Position numbers and translations under genes: made by a program. From contig JAHHIG010000002.1 of assembly GCA_019358895.1 (NCBI GenBank), forward strand, positions 310,001 through 374,000: a stretch of DNA of 64,000 nucleotides. The letters are read 5' to 3'. This document shows, piece by piece, positions 17,998 to 27,158 of the stretch (position 1 is the stretch's first letter; every line of letters begins with the position of its first letter). The DNA comes from Tildeniella nuda ZEHNDER 1965/U140 (lineage in GTDB: Bacteria; Cyanobacteriota; Cyanobacteriia; Leptolyngbyales; Leptolyngbyaceae). Below the pieces are notes generated by a model. That model saw only the letters and a program-made list of their open reading frames with translations, was not told the DNA's origin and searched no databases.

Positions 17998-18166
17998 GTC
18001 GGTCTAGGCGTGATTGCTCAGCGCAGGTTTCTTGCAACAGCGCAAACCTCTAGTGAAACTGAGCTACATTGGTAGAGCGATCGCCACCTTTTAACTAATC
18101 CTAGCGCCCACCCAGGTGTAGGAGAGTGATACATCAAAGCTGCACTGAATGAGAGGGGATGAAGCC

Positions 18167-18391
18167 ATGGCGAAAAAGGACGAAATTGAGTTACAGGAAG
18201 CAAAGCCAGGATTTGCGGTTTCAACCTTTTTGCAAGAAACGAAGGATGAGCTGGATAAGGTTGTCTGGCCCAGCCGCCAGCAGCTAATCAGCGAGTCGAT
18301 CGCTGTCATTTTGATGGTGATCCTTTCCGCAACATTGATTTATCTCATTGATAATTTATTTGCTTGGGGATCTAAGCAGGTGTTTGGATGA
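18167..18391 (+). CDS. secE: Preprotein translocase subunit SecE
   Basis: Essential small subunit of the SecYEG translocon. The 74-residue product has the family pattern: an amphipathic N-terminal helix (FLQETKDELDKVVWPSRQQL) followed by one membrane helix (SIAVILMVILSATLIYLIDNLF). The ATG at 18167 (MAKKDEIELQ) has AGGGG about 8 bases upstream. An in-frame ATG at 18149 is less likely. Its last codon overlaps nusG by 4 bases (ATGA), so translation is probably coupled. Confidence 0.95.
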   Translation: MAKKDEIELQEAKPGFAVSTFLQETKDELDKVVWPSRQQLISESIAVILMVILSATLIYLIDNLFAWGSKQVFG

Positions 18392-19029
18392 CTTTTGCAA
18401 GGGACGAATCTCAACAAAACTTGGCGCAAATTGACGCTGAGGAGGCTTCGGACGAAGCGTCCTCTCAAAACGGTCGCTGGTATGCTGTTCAGGTCGCTTC
18501 CGGCTGCGAGAAACGCGTCAAGGCTAACCTGGAACAGCGTATTGAGACGTTAGATGTTGCCAATCGCATCTTCCAGATTGAAATTCCTCAGACTCCAGCA
18601 ATCAAGCTTCGCAAGGACGGTAGCCGTCAGAACACAGAAGAAAAAGTATTTCCTGGCTATGTGCTTGTCAACATGCTGATGGATGATGATACATGGCAGG
18701 TGGTTAAAAACACGCCCAATGTGATCAACTTTGTGGGCGCTGAGCAAAAGCGTCGATACGGTCGCGGGCGAGGACACGTGAAACCCTTGCCGCTGGGCAA
18801 TGCAGAAGTTGAGCGCATCTTTAAGCAAGCTCAAGAACAGGAACCCGTTGTCAAGATTGACATGGCTCCCGGCGACAAGATTTTGGTGCTTTCTGGTCCC
18901 TTTAAGGACTTTGAAGGTGAGGTGATCGAGGTCAGTCCTGAACGCAGTAAACTCAAGGCGCTGCTTTCCATTTTTGGGCGAGACACACCGGTGGAGTTGG
19001 AGTTTAATCAGATTCAGAAAGAGAGCTAG
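18388..19029 (+). CDS. nusG: Transcription elongation/antitermination factor NusG
   Basis: Binds RNA polymerase and promotes processivity and Rho or ribosome coupling. The 213-residue protein has an NGN domain ([22 protein letters not shown]..., [26 protein letters not shown]) and a C-terminal KOW domain ([23 protein letters not shown]). A 26-residue acidic leader (to about residue 28) before the NGN fold is normal for cyanobacterial NusG. Overlaps secE by 4 bases, and rplK follows after 8 bases. Confidence 0.96.
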   Translation: MTFARDESQQNLAQIDAEEASDEASSQNGRWYAVQVASGCEKRVKANLEQRIETLDVANRIFQIEIPQTPAIKLRKDGSRQNTEEKVFPGYVLVNMLMDDDTWQVVKNTPNVINFVGAEQKRRYGRGRGHVKPLPLGNAEVERIFKQAQEQEPVVKIDMAPGDKILVLSGPFKDFEGEVIEVSPERSKLKALLSIFGRDTPVELEFNQIQKES

Positions 19030-19037
19030 TAGAGTCA

Positions 19038-19463
19038 ATGGCAAAGAAAGTTGCTGCAGTCATTAAGTTGGCAATCACCGCTGGAAAAGCAAACCCAGCC
19101 CCTCCAATCGGTCCTGCGCTTGGTCAGCATGGGGTCAATATCATGATGTTCTGTAAAGAATATAATGCTAGAACGGCTGATCAGGCAGGCATGGTTGTAC
19201 CGGTCGAAATTTCGGTTTATGAAGACCGCAGTTTTACGTTTATCCTTAAAACACCCCCTGCGTCAAAGTTGATTGCCAAAGCGGCAGGTATCGAGCGTGG
19301 TTCTGGCGAGGCAAATCGTAAGAAGGTGGGTTCTATTACTCGTTCTCAGCTGCAGGAAATTGCTCAGGCGAAATTGCCTGACTTGAATGCAAACGATATC
19401 GAGGCAGCGATGCGGATTGTTGAGGGTACTGCCCGTAATATGGGTGTAACCGTTAAAGAGTAG
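19038..19463 (+). CDS. rplK: 50S ribosomal protein L11
   Basis: Part of the GTPase-associated centre of the large subunit. The 141-residue sequence begins [20 protein letters not shown] and includes [32 protein letters not shown], and the C-terminal rRNA-binding domain ending in [14 protein letters not shown]. Length is standard. The gene follows nusG and precedes rplA with a 147-base gap that contains an AGGAG site for rplA. Confidence 0.97.
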   Translation: MAKKVAAVIKLAITAGKANPAPPIGPALGQHGVNIMMFCKEYNARTADQAGMVVPVEISVYEDRSFTFILKTPPASKLIAKAAGIERGSGEANRKKVGSITRSQLQEIAQAKLPDLNANDIEAAMRIVEGTARNMGVTVKE

Positions 19464-19610
19464 AGTATTGAGCGATCGGAGCTAAAGCGCTAAGCCTAAA
19501 GCTCAGATGCTAAACGCTCTAGTCTAAGCTTTCTGACTTAGCTCAGATAGCTAACTTGTAAACCAATAGCGGGGAAGAGGCAACGCTTCGTTAATACCCC
19601 AGGAGAACCG

Positions 19611-20324
19611 ATGGCAAAAGTATCTCGAAGACTGCAAGAACTGCAAAAGAAAGTTGAGGAGCGCCCTTACGAACCGTTAGAGGCGTTAAATCTGCTTAGG
19701 GAAACAGCAACCGCCAAATTTGCCGAATCGGCAGAAGCGCACATTCGTTTAGGCATTGATCCCAAGTACGCTGATCAACAGTTGAGAACAACTGTCGCCT
19801 TACCCAAGGGTACAGGACAGTCTATTCGCGTTGCTGTGATTGCTCGCGGTGAGAAAGTGACCGAGGCAACCAATGCAGGCGCAGATTTGGCTGGCTCAGA
19901 AGAACTAATCGCTGAGATTCAGAAGGGGTCGATGGACTTTGATTTGCTCATCGCCACGCCAGATATGATGCCCCAAGTAGCAAAGCTAGGTAAGCTGCTG
20001 GGTCCACGTGGTTTGATGCCATCGCCCAAAGGTGGGACGGTCACGTTTGATTTGCCTCAAGCGATCGCCGAATTCAAAGCAGGTAAGCTAGAGTTTCGGG
20101 CAGATAAGACAGGCATTGTTCACGTCATGTTTGGCAAGGCAACGTTCCCAGCGGCTGACCTACTGGTCAATTTGAAGGCGCTGCAAGAGACGATCGATCG
20201 CAACCGACCTTCTGGTGCCAAGGGTCGCTACTGGCGCACAGTCTACGTTTCTGCCACAATGGGACCTTCGATTGAAGTCGATGTTAGCTTGCTACGAGAC
20301 TTAAAGTTTGGAGAAGCGGCATAA
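19611..20324 (+). CDS. rplA: 50S ribosomal protein L1
   Basis: L1 stalk protein that helps release deacylated tRNA and often represses its own mRNA. The 237-residue product contains [25 protein letters not shown] and [15 protein letters not shown], both diagnostic. The ATG at 19611 has AGGAG about 8 bases upstream. The 147-base leader may hold an L1 autoregulatory site, but I did not see a clear one. Confidence 0.96.
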   Translation: MAKVSRRLQELQKKVEERPYEPLEALNLLRETATAKFAESAEAHIRLGIDPKYADQQLRTTVALPKGTGQSIRVAVIARGEKVTEATNAGADLAGSEELIAEIQKGSMDFDLLIATPDMMPQVAKLGKLLGPRGLMPSPKGGTVTFDLPQAIAEFKAGKLEFRADKTGIVHVMFGKATFPAADLLVNLKALQETIDRNRPSGAKGRYWRTVYVSATMGPSIEVDVSLLRDLKFGEAA

Positions 20325-20661
20325 AACTTTCGTTGTGAGCCGTTAGTTGTTAAACTGATGGATTCAGTGGCTTAAACATTGCAGACCGCTACAGTCGTAA
20401 CACCATTACCCTAATTACGAAAAGTCCGCCACCAATACCTTAATAGCAAAGCCAGAGACAGCAGGCGCTTAGAAGCTTAATTTCCTGCTTAGGTTTTCGT
20501 TTTGTAGTTTTTTATGACATGTCACTTTGTTCGACGTGCTTGAAAAATCTACAGCGTAACCCCGGCTTTTTGTCCGGGGTTTTTTAATTCTAGCTTTGTC
20601 GCTTTAAGACTGATGCGCAACGCTGGATAGTACAACCACCCATTTAAAGGAGGTGAGATAC
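20325..20661 (+). promoter_or_regulatory. rplJL leader with attenuator (L10-leader-like)
   Basis: A 337-base leader between rplA and rplJ ends with a strong terminator (20558-20588) about 75 bases before the rplJ start. This layout is that of an L10 leader, where L10(L12)4 binds the untranslated RNA and favours termination. The L10-binding kink-turn was not identified by eye, so the autoregulation is inferred from layout. Confidence 0.55.
20558..20588 (+). terminator. Intrinsic terminator/attenuator before rplJ
   Basis: AACCCCGG (20558-20565) pairs perfectly with CCGGGGTT (20574-20581) over an 8-base loop, and T7 (starting at about 20580) follows. It lies inside the leader of rplJ, so it is best read as an attenuator that sets rplJL output; it may also end the upstream rplA message. 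Confidence 0.85.
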
Positions 20662-21195
20662 ATGGGTAGAACATTAGAGGGTAAGAAGGCGATCGTCGCT
20701 GAGCTCAAAGAAACGTTGAGTACATCCCAACTGGCAGTTTTAATTAACTATCAGGGTCTGACGGTTGCCGAAATTACAGACCTACGGAAACGGCTTTTGC
20801 CAACTGGTGCAACCTGTAAGGTCACTAAAAATACCTTGATGCGAATTGCTGTCGAAGGCAACCCAACGTGGGAGCCAATGACGAGTTTGCTATCAGAATC
20901 AACGGCATTTTTGCTGATCAAAGATGATGTTGCCGGAGCGTTGAAAGCGTACCAGGATTTCCAAAAAGCCACCAAGAAGACAGAGCTTCGCGGTGGCGTA
21001 ATGGAAGGACGAGCGTTAACTGAAGCCGATGTCAAGGCGATCGCTGACCTCCCATCGAAGGAGCAGCTCATCGCGCAAATCGCTGGAGCGATCAATGGCG
21101 TAGCAGCGAAATTGGCGATCGGGATCAACCAAGTGCCCTCATCTTTGGCTCGTGCGATTCAAGCAGTTGCCGACAAAGACAAAGAAGCTGCTTGA
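20662..21195 (+). CDS. rplJ: 50S ribosomal protein L10
   Basis: Anchors the L7/L12 stalk on the ribosome. The 177-residue protein begins MGRTLEGKKAIVAELKETLS and carries YQGLTVAEITDLRKRLLPTG and KVTKNTLMRIAV, typical of L10. The ATG at 20662 has a near-perfect Shine-Dalgarno AAGGAGGTGA 5 to 8 bases upstream. A GTG at 20653 within that site is not the start. Probably co-transcribed with rplL. Confidence 0.97.
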   Translation: MGRTLEGKKAIVAELKETLSTSQLAVLINYQGLTVAEITDLRKRLLPTGATCKVTKNTLMRIAVEGNPTWEPMTSLLSESTAFLLIKDDVAGALKAYQDFQKATKKTELRGGVMEGRALTEADVKAIADLPSKEQLIAQIAGAINGVAAKLAIGINQVPSSLARAIQAVADKDKEAA

Positions 21196-21294
21196 AGCAG
21201 TTTTTAGTGATCAGCTTTTAGTTTTTAGACCATGATTTCTAACACTAAAAGCTAACGACCAACAACCAAGAACCAACAACTTAGGAGACAACAA

Positions 21295-21687
21295 ATGTCT
21301 GTAACAACCGATGAAATTTTGGAAAAGCTAAAAACGCTATCACTACTGGAAGCGTCGGAACTAGTGAAGCAAATTGAGGAAGCTTTTGGCGTTAGTGCCG
21401 CGGCTCCAGCAGGCGGTATGATGATGGCGGCTCCGGGTGCGGCAGCGGCTCCGGCTGAAGAAGTTGAAGAACAGACTGAGTTCGATGTCGTGTTGGAAGA
21501 GTATCCGGCTGACAAGAAGATCTCAATTCTGAAGGTCGTGCGGACGCTGACAGGTTTGGGACTAAAAGAGGCAAAAGACCTTGTGGAAGCAGCACCCAAA
21601 GCGGTTAAGGAAGGCGTTGCCAAAAGTGATGCCGAAGATGCCAAAAAGCAGTTGGAAGAAGCTGGCGCGAAAGTAGCGATTAAGTAA
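21295..21687 (+). CDS. rplL: 50S ribosomal protein L7/L12
   Basis: Flexible stalk protein that recruits translation factors. 130 residues: N-terminal dimerisation domain ([28 protein letters not shown]), an Ala/Gly/Met-rich hinge (residues 34-62) and the factor-binding C-terminal domain ([30 protein letters not shown]). AGGAG lies 8 bases before the ATG at 21295. The 99-base gap to rplJ contains TTTTTAG/AACAACC-type repeats, and a terminator follows at 21761. Confidence 0.97.
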   Translation: MSVTTDEILEKLKTLSLLEASELVKQIEEAFGVSAAAPAGGMMMAAPGAAAAPAEEVEEQTEFDVVLEEYPADKKISILKVVRTLTGLGLKEAKDLVEAAPKAVKEGVAKSDAEDAKKQLEEAGAKVAIK

Positions 21688-21760
21688 AAGCAGCGAAAAT
21701 ATTATGTTTTCGTGAGGAAGTTACGCATAACGTCCCTACGAACACACAACATTTCAATGC

Positions 21761-21796
21761 AAAAGGGGGGACATTCAATGTCTCCCCTTTTTTGTA
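21761..21796 (+). terminator. Rho-independent terminator after rplL
   Basis: AAAAGGGGGGACA (21761-21773) pairs with TGTCTCCCCTTTT (21779-21791), with one G-T, around the loop TTCAA, and the second arm runs on into a T-run. It closes the ribosomal protein cluster. The convergent ctaE ends about 40 bases beyond. Confidence 0.85.
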
Positions 21797-21832
21797 CATC
21801 TCGCGTTTGCAGATTGGCTCAAGCTTGATCGC

Positions 21833-22459
21833 TCAAAGAATGTAGAGCAATAAGAAAAGGAAAATCCAAACGACATCAACAAAGTGCCAGTAAATTTCAG
21901 CGGCTTCAACGCCAAAATGCTTTTCGTTGCTGTAATGACCTTGCTTGAGCGATCGCCATAGCACTGCCAAGATGAGCACCAGTCCAAAGGCTACGTGTAA
22001 ACCGTGAAAACCAGTCAGGACATAGAACGTACTGGCAAACAGATTTGTCTTCAGCCCAAACTCTAGGTGGAAATATTCGTATAGCTGACCCACCAGAAAG
22101 ATGGCTCCCATTGCAGCCGTGATCGCAAACCACTTCTGCAAGCCCTTCACGTCGTTCTTCTTGATAGCAGTATCCGCATTGTGAATGATAAAACTGCTAG
22201 AAATCAGAATGATGGTGTTGATCCCTGGCAGCAATAGCTCTAGCTTTGGTGTGCCTTCAGGGGGCCAACTTGGGGCGACGGAACGGAACGTCAAATAGGC
22301 TGTAAAAAGCCCCAGGAAAATCATCGCTTCCGCGATTAAAAAAATAGTGATGCCAAAGAGACGATAGTCGTGGTGCTCAGTGTGATGAGCGACAACTTCG
22401 GTTTCGGTATGGTGATGATTAAGAATCGTTTTAGTCGAGTCGAGAGTGGAGCCTGTCAT
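21833..22459 (-). CDS. ctaE: Cytochrome c oxidase subunit III
   Basis: Subunit III of the aa3-type terminal oxidase, which supports the catalytic core but binds no redox metal. The 208-residue protein has five hydrophobic helices and family blocks GITIFLIAEAMIFLGLFTAYLTFR, TGFHGLHVAFGLVLILAV and EAAEIYWHFVDVVWIFLF. It is the last gene of the minus-strand ctaC-ctaD-ctaE operon and starts at the ATG at 22459, about 70 bases after ctaD. Shorter than the seven-helix mitochondrial form, as usual in cyanobacteria. Confidence 0.95.
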   Translation of the reverse strand: MTGSTLDSTKTILNHHHTETEVVAHHTEHHDYRLFGITIFLIAEAMIFLGLFTAYLTFRSVAPSWPPEGTPKLELLLPGINTIILISSSFIIHNADTAIKKNDVKGLQKWFAITAAMGAIFLVGQLYEYFHLEFGLKTNLFASTFYVLTGFHGLHVAFGLVLILAVLWRSLKQGHYSNEKHFGVEAAEIYWHFVDVVWIFLFLLLYIL

Positions 22460-22526
22460 AGTAAAGAGTCGTTGATTGTTGGTTTTTAGCCGTTAGCCCT
22501 TCGTTTTCTTTACAGTCTGAGGGCGA

Positions 22527-24275
22527 TCACTCATGACGATCGTCTTGAGACACCGCTACAGCCGGATCAGGTTCAGCTCTCAGCACTGAATTGGGACCCG
22601 CTGCCAGCACCGGATCTTGCGAGTCAGAAAACGGTACATCAACGGGAGTCGCACGATCGCCAAACCCGTAGTCATAAGGACCTGTTGCCAAGACTGGATC
22701 GGCTGCAAAGTTTTCGACAGGTGGTGGCGAACTGGTCATCCACTCTAGCGTTAGCCCTTTCCACGGGTTATCGCCCGCTTTCGGTCCATACATCCAGCTC
22801 CAAATTGCGTTGACGATGAAGGGAATCGTCGAAACAGCCAGAATGTAGGCACCGATCGAGCAAATGAGGTTCAGGAACGCGAATCTGGGTTCGTATTCCG
22901 CAATCCGGCGATTCATGCCCTCCAGCCCTAACTTGTGCATGGGCAAGAACGCCAGGTTGAAGCCAATCAGATTCAGCCAAAAGTGAACCTGTCCCCAGGT
23001 TTCGTTCAGCATACGTCCGGTCATTTTGGGGAACCAGTGGTAGAACCCGGCGTAAAGACCAAAGACACTGCCGCCGAACAAGACGTAGTGGATGTGCGCC
23101 ACGATGAAATAGGTATCGTGAACGTGAATGTCAAACGGTACCGCAGCAACCATCACGCCGCTGATGCCACCAATCACGAACATCGATAGAAACCCAAGCG
23201 CAAACAGCATGGCACTATTGAGGCGCAGTTTGCCGCCCCAAATCGTCGCCAGCCAACTGAACACTTTGATCCCCGTTGGCACAGCAATGACCATCGTCGT
23301 GATCATAAAGAACATCCGCAACCAGGGTGGAGTGCCACTGGTAAACATATGGTGTGCCCAGACAATTAGCCCCAAGAAGCAAATAGCAAGGCTGGAATAG
23401 GCGATCGCCTTGTAGCCAAAAATCGGCTTACGGGCATGTACGGGCAGAATCTCAGAGATCATGCCAAAGACAGGCAGGATCATGATGTAAACCGCCGGAT
23501 GCGAGTAAAACCAGAACATGTGCTGGTAGACGATCGGGTTGCCACCACCTGTTGGATTGAAAAATGACGTACCTACCAGCAAGTCGAACGCAAGCAAAAT
23601 CAGTGCGCCAGCGAGTACAGGAGTCGCTAAGAGCGCCAGTGTCGAGGTTGCCAGCATTGCCCAGCAAAACAACGGCATCTGGTTGAACCCCATGCCCGCG
23701 ATCCGCATCTTGAAAATGGTTGCGATAAAATTAATCGCTGCCAGAATTGACGATGTACCCAGTATCAAGACGCTCAGAATCCAGATTGCCTCGCCTGCCT
23801 GATCGGTTACCAGACTTAGCGGTGGATAGGATGTCCAGCCAGCACCGGGCGCACCCACAAAAAAACTGCAAAGTAATAAGATGCCCGCAGGAGGAATCAT
23901 CCAAAAGGCAAGGGCGTTTAGCCTTGGAAACGCCATATCCCGTGCCCCAATCAGCAGTGGCACCAGGTAGTTGCCAAAGCCACCCGTTGTCGCAGGCACA
24001 ATCCACAGGAAGATCATCACTGTGGCATGAACTGTAAAGAGACTGTTGTAAACCTCTCGACTGACGAAGTCTACTTCAGGGGTTGCCAGTTCTGTACGAA
24101 CAGCGGTTGCTAGAGCGCCGCCAATCAGGTAAAAAACAAACGTCGTAACCAGGTATTGAATTCCAATTACCTTGTGGTCTGTACTGAAGCTAAAGTAAGT
24201 CCGCCAGTTTTGCTCATTCGGCTCGGCACCATGAGCAGGAAGGTTGGCGGTTTCTTGTAGCTGTGCTTGGGTCAT
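22527..24275 (-). CDS. ctaD: Cytochrome c oxidase subunit I
   Basis: Catalytic subunit with heme a and the heme a3/CuB centre, reducing O2 to water and pumping protons. The 582-residue chain has 12 hydrophobic helices. Seen ligand motifs are HATVMIFLW (heme a), YSHPAVY (CuB His with the cross-linked Tyr), WAHHMFTSG (CuB His pair) and VAHIHYVLFGG (heme ligands). The position used by the proton-channel glutamate in GHPEVY is Ala here, with the preceding YS, as in A2-type enzymes. The C-terminal tail of about 60 residues is hydrophilic and Pro/Asp-rich. Second gene of ctaCDE. Confidence 0.97.
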   Translation of the reverse strand: MTQAQLQETANLPAHGAEPNEQNWRTYFSFSTDHKVIGIQYLVTTFVFYLIGGALATAVRTELATPEVDFVSREVYNSLFTVHATVMIFLWIVPATTGGFGNYLVPLLIGARDMAFPRLNALAFWMIPPAGILLLCSFFVGAPGAGWTSYPPLSLVTDQAGEAIWILSVLILGTSSILAAINFIATIFKMRIAGMGFNQMPLFCWAMLATSTLALLATPVLAGALILLAFDLLVGTSFFNPTGGGNPIVYQHMFWFYSHPAVYIMILPVFGMISEILPVHARKPIFGYKAIAYSSLAICFLGLIVWAHHMFTSGTPPWLRMFFMITTMVIAVPTGIKVFSWLATIWGGKLRLNSAMLFALGFLSMFVIGGISGVMVAAVPFDIHVHDTYFIVAHIHYVLFGGSVFGLYAGFYHWFPKMTGRMLNETWGQVHFWLNLIGFNLAFLPMHKLGLEGMNRRIAEYEPRFAFLNLICSIGAYILAVSTIPFIVNAIWSWMYGPKAGDNPWKGLTLEWMTSSPPPVENFAADPVLATGPYDYGFGDRATPVDVPFSDSQDPVLAAGPNSVLRAEPDPAVAVSQDDRHE

Positions 24276-24349
24276 AAGAATAAATCCATTGCGATCGGCT
24301 CATCGCTTGTTGCTTTTTCAGGTAATGGCGCTAACCCCTCGATCGACGA

Positions 24350-25435
24350 TTAGCTTGCGGAAGACGCGTGTTCAGACGGAGAGTGGAGCTGGTGTAGCAG
24401 GCTGGGATCAATACCGATGCGATCGGCATAGGGAGCCAAGAACTCATCAGGCGTTTTGTCAGCAGGGTTGAGCGCGATCGTCTGCTCCAGTCCTTCGGCA
24501 CTGGCAACCTTCTGCTCGTTAACCCAAGCATCAAAGTCAGCGGGCGATTCCGCAATCACTTTCGTTCGCATAGCACCGTGATACGGACCACAGAGTTCAG
24601 CACAGATAACGGGATACTCCCCAATGCGGTTAGGTGTGAATCGAAGTTCAGTCGGTTGACCAGGTACTGCATCTTGCTTCAACCGAAACTCTGGCACCCA
24701 AAACGCGTGCAGCACGTCACTGGCAGAAATATTCAGCAGCACGTCGCGCCCGACTGGAACATGAAGCTCACCTGCGACTACCCCACTATCAGGGTAGGTA
24801 AAAATCCAAGCATACTGCAGACCATTTGCCTGAATCACAAAGGGTTGGAGGGGGTTCTGCTGAGGCATCGCTCCCACACCGGGAGTCGTTGCTGTCCGCG
24901 AACCATCTTCGTTAGTGGTCACGCCACCGGGGATCGCTGCTTCAGCCTGAGGTGTCTCTGTTGAAGCTGCTACTAGCGTGTCATCAGTGGAGCCAGACGG
25001 CAAAGGCGCTGCGATCGCGGCACCAGACATCGCCATTTGATGCGTTGGCTGCCCATGCGCGACGGAATGCTCCATTGGGTTTAAGCCACCGATCTGGGTG
25101 TAAACCTCGAAGCTGTAGATCGCCAAGCCTAAAACAATGACCGCTGGAATCGATGTCCAAAGAATCTCTAGCGGAATATTGCCATGAACGGGCGACCCAT
25201 CTGTTTCATCACCTGGCTGACGGCGAAATTTGAATACCGCTACCAGAATTACGCCCATCACGAGCAAAAAGAGACCTGTACCGATCGTCATCATCGTGTC
25301 AAACAGCCCATCAATCAGGGGGGCTGCTTCGGACGCTTCGACAGGCATCAAACCGTGGTTTTGACCGACCCAGACACTAACAAGAGTCAGTAGGATGCCA
25401 GCTAGCATCGTGGTAATGGAGCTTGGGATATTCAC
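24350..25435 (-). CDS. ctaC: Cytochrome c oxidase subunit II
   Basis: Accepts electrons from cytochrome c or plastocyanin at the CuA site. The 361-residue protein has a leader/first helix (7-25), a second helix (about 50-70) and a cupredoxin domain with the full CuA ligand set C278, E280, C282, H286, M289. A Pro/Ala/Thr-rich insertion of about 70 residues lies between helix 2 and the cupredoxin fold (about 108-178). The start codon is GTG at 25435. First gene of the ctaCDE operon and divergent from ctaA. Confidence 0.96.
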   Translation of the reverse strand: MNIPSSITTMLAGILLTLVSVWVGQNHGLMPVEASEAAPLIDGLFDTMMTIGTGLFLLVMGVILVAVFKFRRQPGDETDGSPVHGNIPLEILWTSIPAVIVLGLAIYSFEVYTQIGGLNPMEHSVAHGQPTHQMAMSGAAIAAPLPSGSTDDTLVAASTETPQAEAAIPGGVTTNEDGSRTATTPGVGAMPQQNPLQPFVIQANGLQYAWIFTYPDSGVVAGELHVPVGRDVLLNISASDVLHAFWVPEFRLKQDAVPGQPTELRFTPNRIGEYPVICAELCGPYHGAMRTKVIAESPADFDAWVNEQKVASAEGLEQTIALNPADKTPDEFLAPYADRIGIDPSLLHQLHSPSEHASSAS

Positions 25436-26040
25436 AATTCAAGTTCGCCTAAACAATAGCGATCGCAAGAGAGAAGCCACCGTTCGGAAGGAACAGAATG
25501 AGTCTCAAGAAAGGGCAGACGGTAGGAAGCAGCTTGCTGCCTCTATAGATCGTTAGATCTGCCTCTCTACAAGGTAAAGCAGTGCCCTCAAAAATGGAGC
25601 GGTTATTGACTATCCTTATAGATTTCTTCAGGATTGCTGTTGGTTTGCAACGCATTCCCAATTTAGTGAGCTAGTGGAGCGGCTCCAGCACCAAGAAAAG
25701 CGCAGAGTCACGTACACCAATTTGAGCACATTCAGGACACCGTCTAAGCCACTGCTCTATTCTGTCTAAGCCACTGCTCTATTCTGTCTAAGCCACTGCT
25801 TTATTCTGTCTAAGCCACTGCTCTATTCTATAGTCTGGTTTTCTGCAACGGTGGTGGTGCAAACGCGACGTAATCCAAAGAAATTCCAAAGGGGTTAGGG
25901 CAAACGTAACAGCCTCATTAAAGTAAGAGCAAAAGGCGAAACAAACCCGCATTTGAGAATGTAGTGCTAGGTTTGGAGTGTATAGTCACTCTTGAGTTTC
26001 ATTTCGCCGCGTTGAACTTGTGATTTTCAAGGATAAGCCG
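25436..26040. other. Divergent regulatory region ctaC/ctaA
   Basis: About 600 bases separate the oxidase operon from the heme A synthesis genes. It holds a 4 x 22-base tandem repeat at 25742-25829 (separate entry) and should carry both promoters. No small gene was recognised; open frames here lack family features. Confidence 0.6.
25742..25829. repeat. Four tandem copies of a 22-bp unit
   Basis: Unit GTCTAAGCCACTGCTCTATTCT begins at 25742, 25764, 25786 and 25808. Copies 1, 2 and 4 are identical, and copy 3 has one C-to-T change. Two helical turns of B-DNA per unit would put each copy on the same face, which suits cooperative protein binding, though slippage alone could also explain it. Confidence 0.95.
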
Positions 26041-27027
26041 ATGGCTGATGCTATCTTCCATCAATCTGCTGTTGAGTCATCTCGACCCCGATCGCGGGTG
26101 AGCCGCTTTGCCCTGGCGATGGCGGCAGAAACGCTGTTTCTTATGGCTCTGGGTAGTGCTACGCGCGTCATGAACGCGGGTCTTGCCTGCCCTGACTGGC
26201 CCCTTTGCTACGGCGAACTGGTACCCCGACAGCAAATGAATTTTCAGGTTTTTTTGGAGTGGTTTCACCGCTTAACGGCATCGTCAATGGGCTTATTTGC
26301 GATCGCCCTTGCAGCCACTGCCTGGTGGTACCGTCGCTCATTACCTGGCTGGACACCCTGGGCAACCACGTTTGCGTTAGTACTGGTCGTTACTCAGGGG
26401 CTGCTCGGTGCGCTGACTGTTACCGAACTACTCCGTTTTGATATCGTCACTGCTCATCTGGGAACGGCGCTCCTCTTTTTTGTGACGCTACTGGCGATCG
26501 GCGTTGCCCTCATGCCTTACCAGGGGATGGGCACGGCTGGTAAGCTGCCCTGGGTTGGTCTCTCGGCGGCACTCCTGGTCTATGTACAAAGTATTCTGGG
26601 TGCGTTGGTGGCATCCCGGTGGGCGCTACATCAATGCCTCAATGATTCTGGTCTGTGTCTGGTGATGCATAGCCATCTTGCAGGCGTAGTACCACCGACG
26701 CTGGCAACGCTAACGCTGGTTTTTTTAGCATGGCGAACTCCAGCACTCCATCCCACATTGCGGAAGCTGGCAAGCGTAGCCAGCGGCTTAGTGCTACTTC
26801 AAATTCTTTTGGGAGTGGCGACGTTTAAGCTAAGGCTGCAAGTGGAGCCACTGACTGTCTCGCATCAGGCGATCGGCGCTGCGTTACTGGGCACGTTGGT
26901 CACGTTTACAGTATTGGCACTGCGTGACGGATCGTCAGTTGTCGTTGATGAATCGTCCTCCGCGTCGGTACCCTCGGCGATCGCTGATACGTTCCCCAGC
27001 GATCGCACCAATGGGCAACCTGCCTGA
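26041..27027 (+). CDS. ctaA: Heme A synthase (CtaA/COX15)
   Basis: Membrane enzyme that oxidises the methyl of heme O to formyl, giving heme A for the oxidase. The 328-residue protein has eight hydrophobic helices and the motifs GSATRVMNAGLACPDWPLCYGEL, EWFHRLTAS (heme-ligating His), THL-type FDIVTAHLGTAL, MHSHLAGVVPP and VSHQAIGAAL (second-half His residues). Start is the ATG at 26041; a TTG seven codons upstream is possible. It precedes ctaB on the same strand and faces away from ctaC. Confidence 0.95.
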   Translation: MADAIFHQSAVESSRPRSRVSRFALAMAAETLFLMALGSATRVMNAGLACPDWPLCYGELVPRQQMNFQVFLEWFHRLTASSMGLFAIALAATAWWYRRSLPGWTPWATTFALVLVVTQGLLGALTVTELLRFDIVTAHLGTALLFFVTLLAIGVALMPYQGMGTAGKLPWVGLSAALLVYVQSILGALVASRWALHQCLNDSGLCLVMHSHLAGVVPPTLATLTLVFLAWRTPALHPTLRKLASVASGLVLLQILLGVATFKLRLQVEPLTVSHQAIGAALLGTLVTFTVLALRDGSSVVVDESSSASVPSAIADTFPSDRTNGQPA

Positions 27028-27158
27028 CTTGACTTGAGGTTGATGGAGTGGGATCAAGCGAACGAGGCTCTGTCAAACCACACGGGTGAGCGTCGCCTCA
27101 CTTACAACTCCAGTTCTAGTCTGTCTTTATTCAGTTTGTCTTCTTTAGGAAAGGGCGA

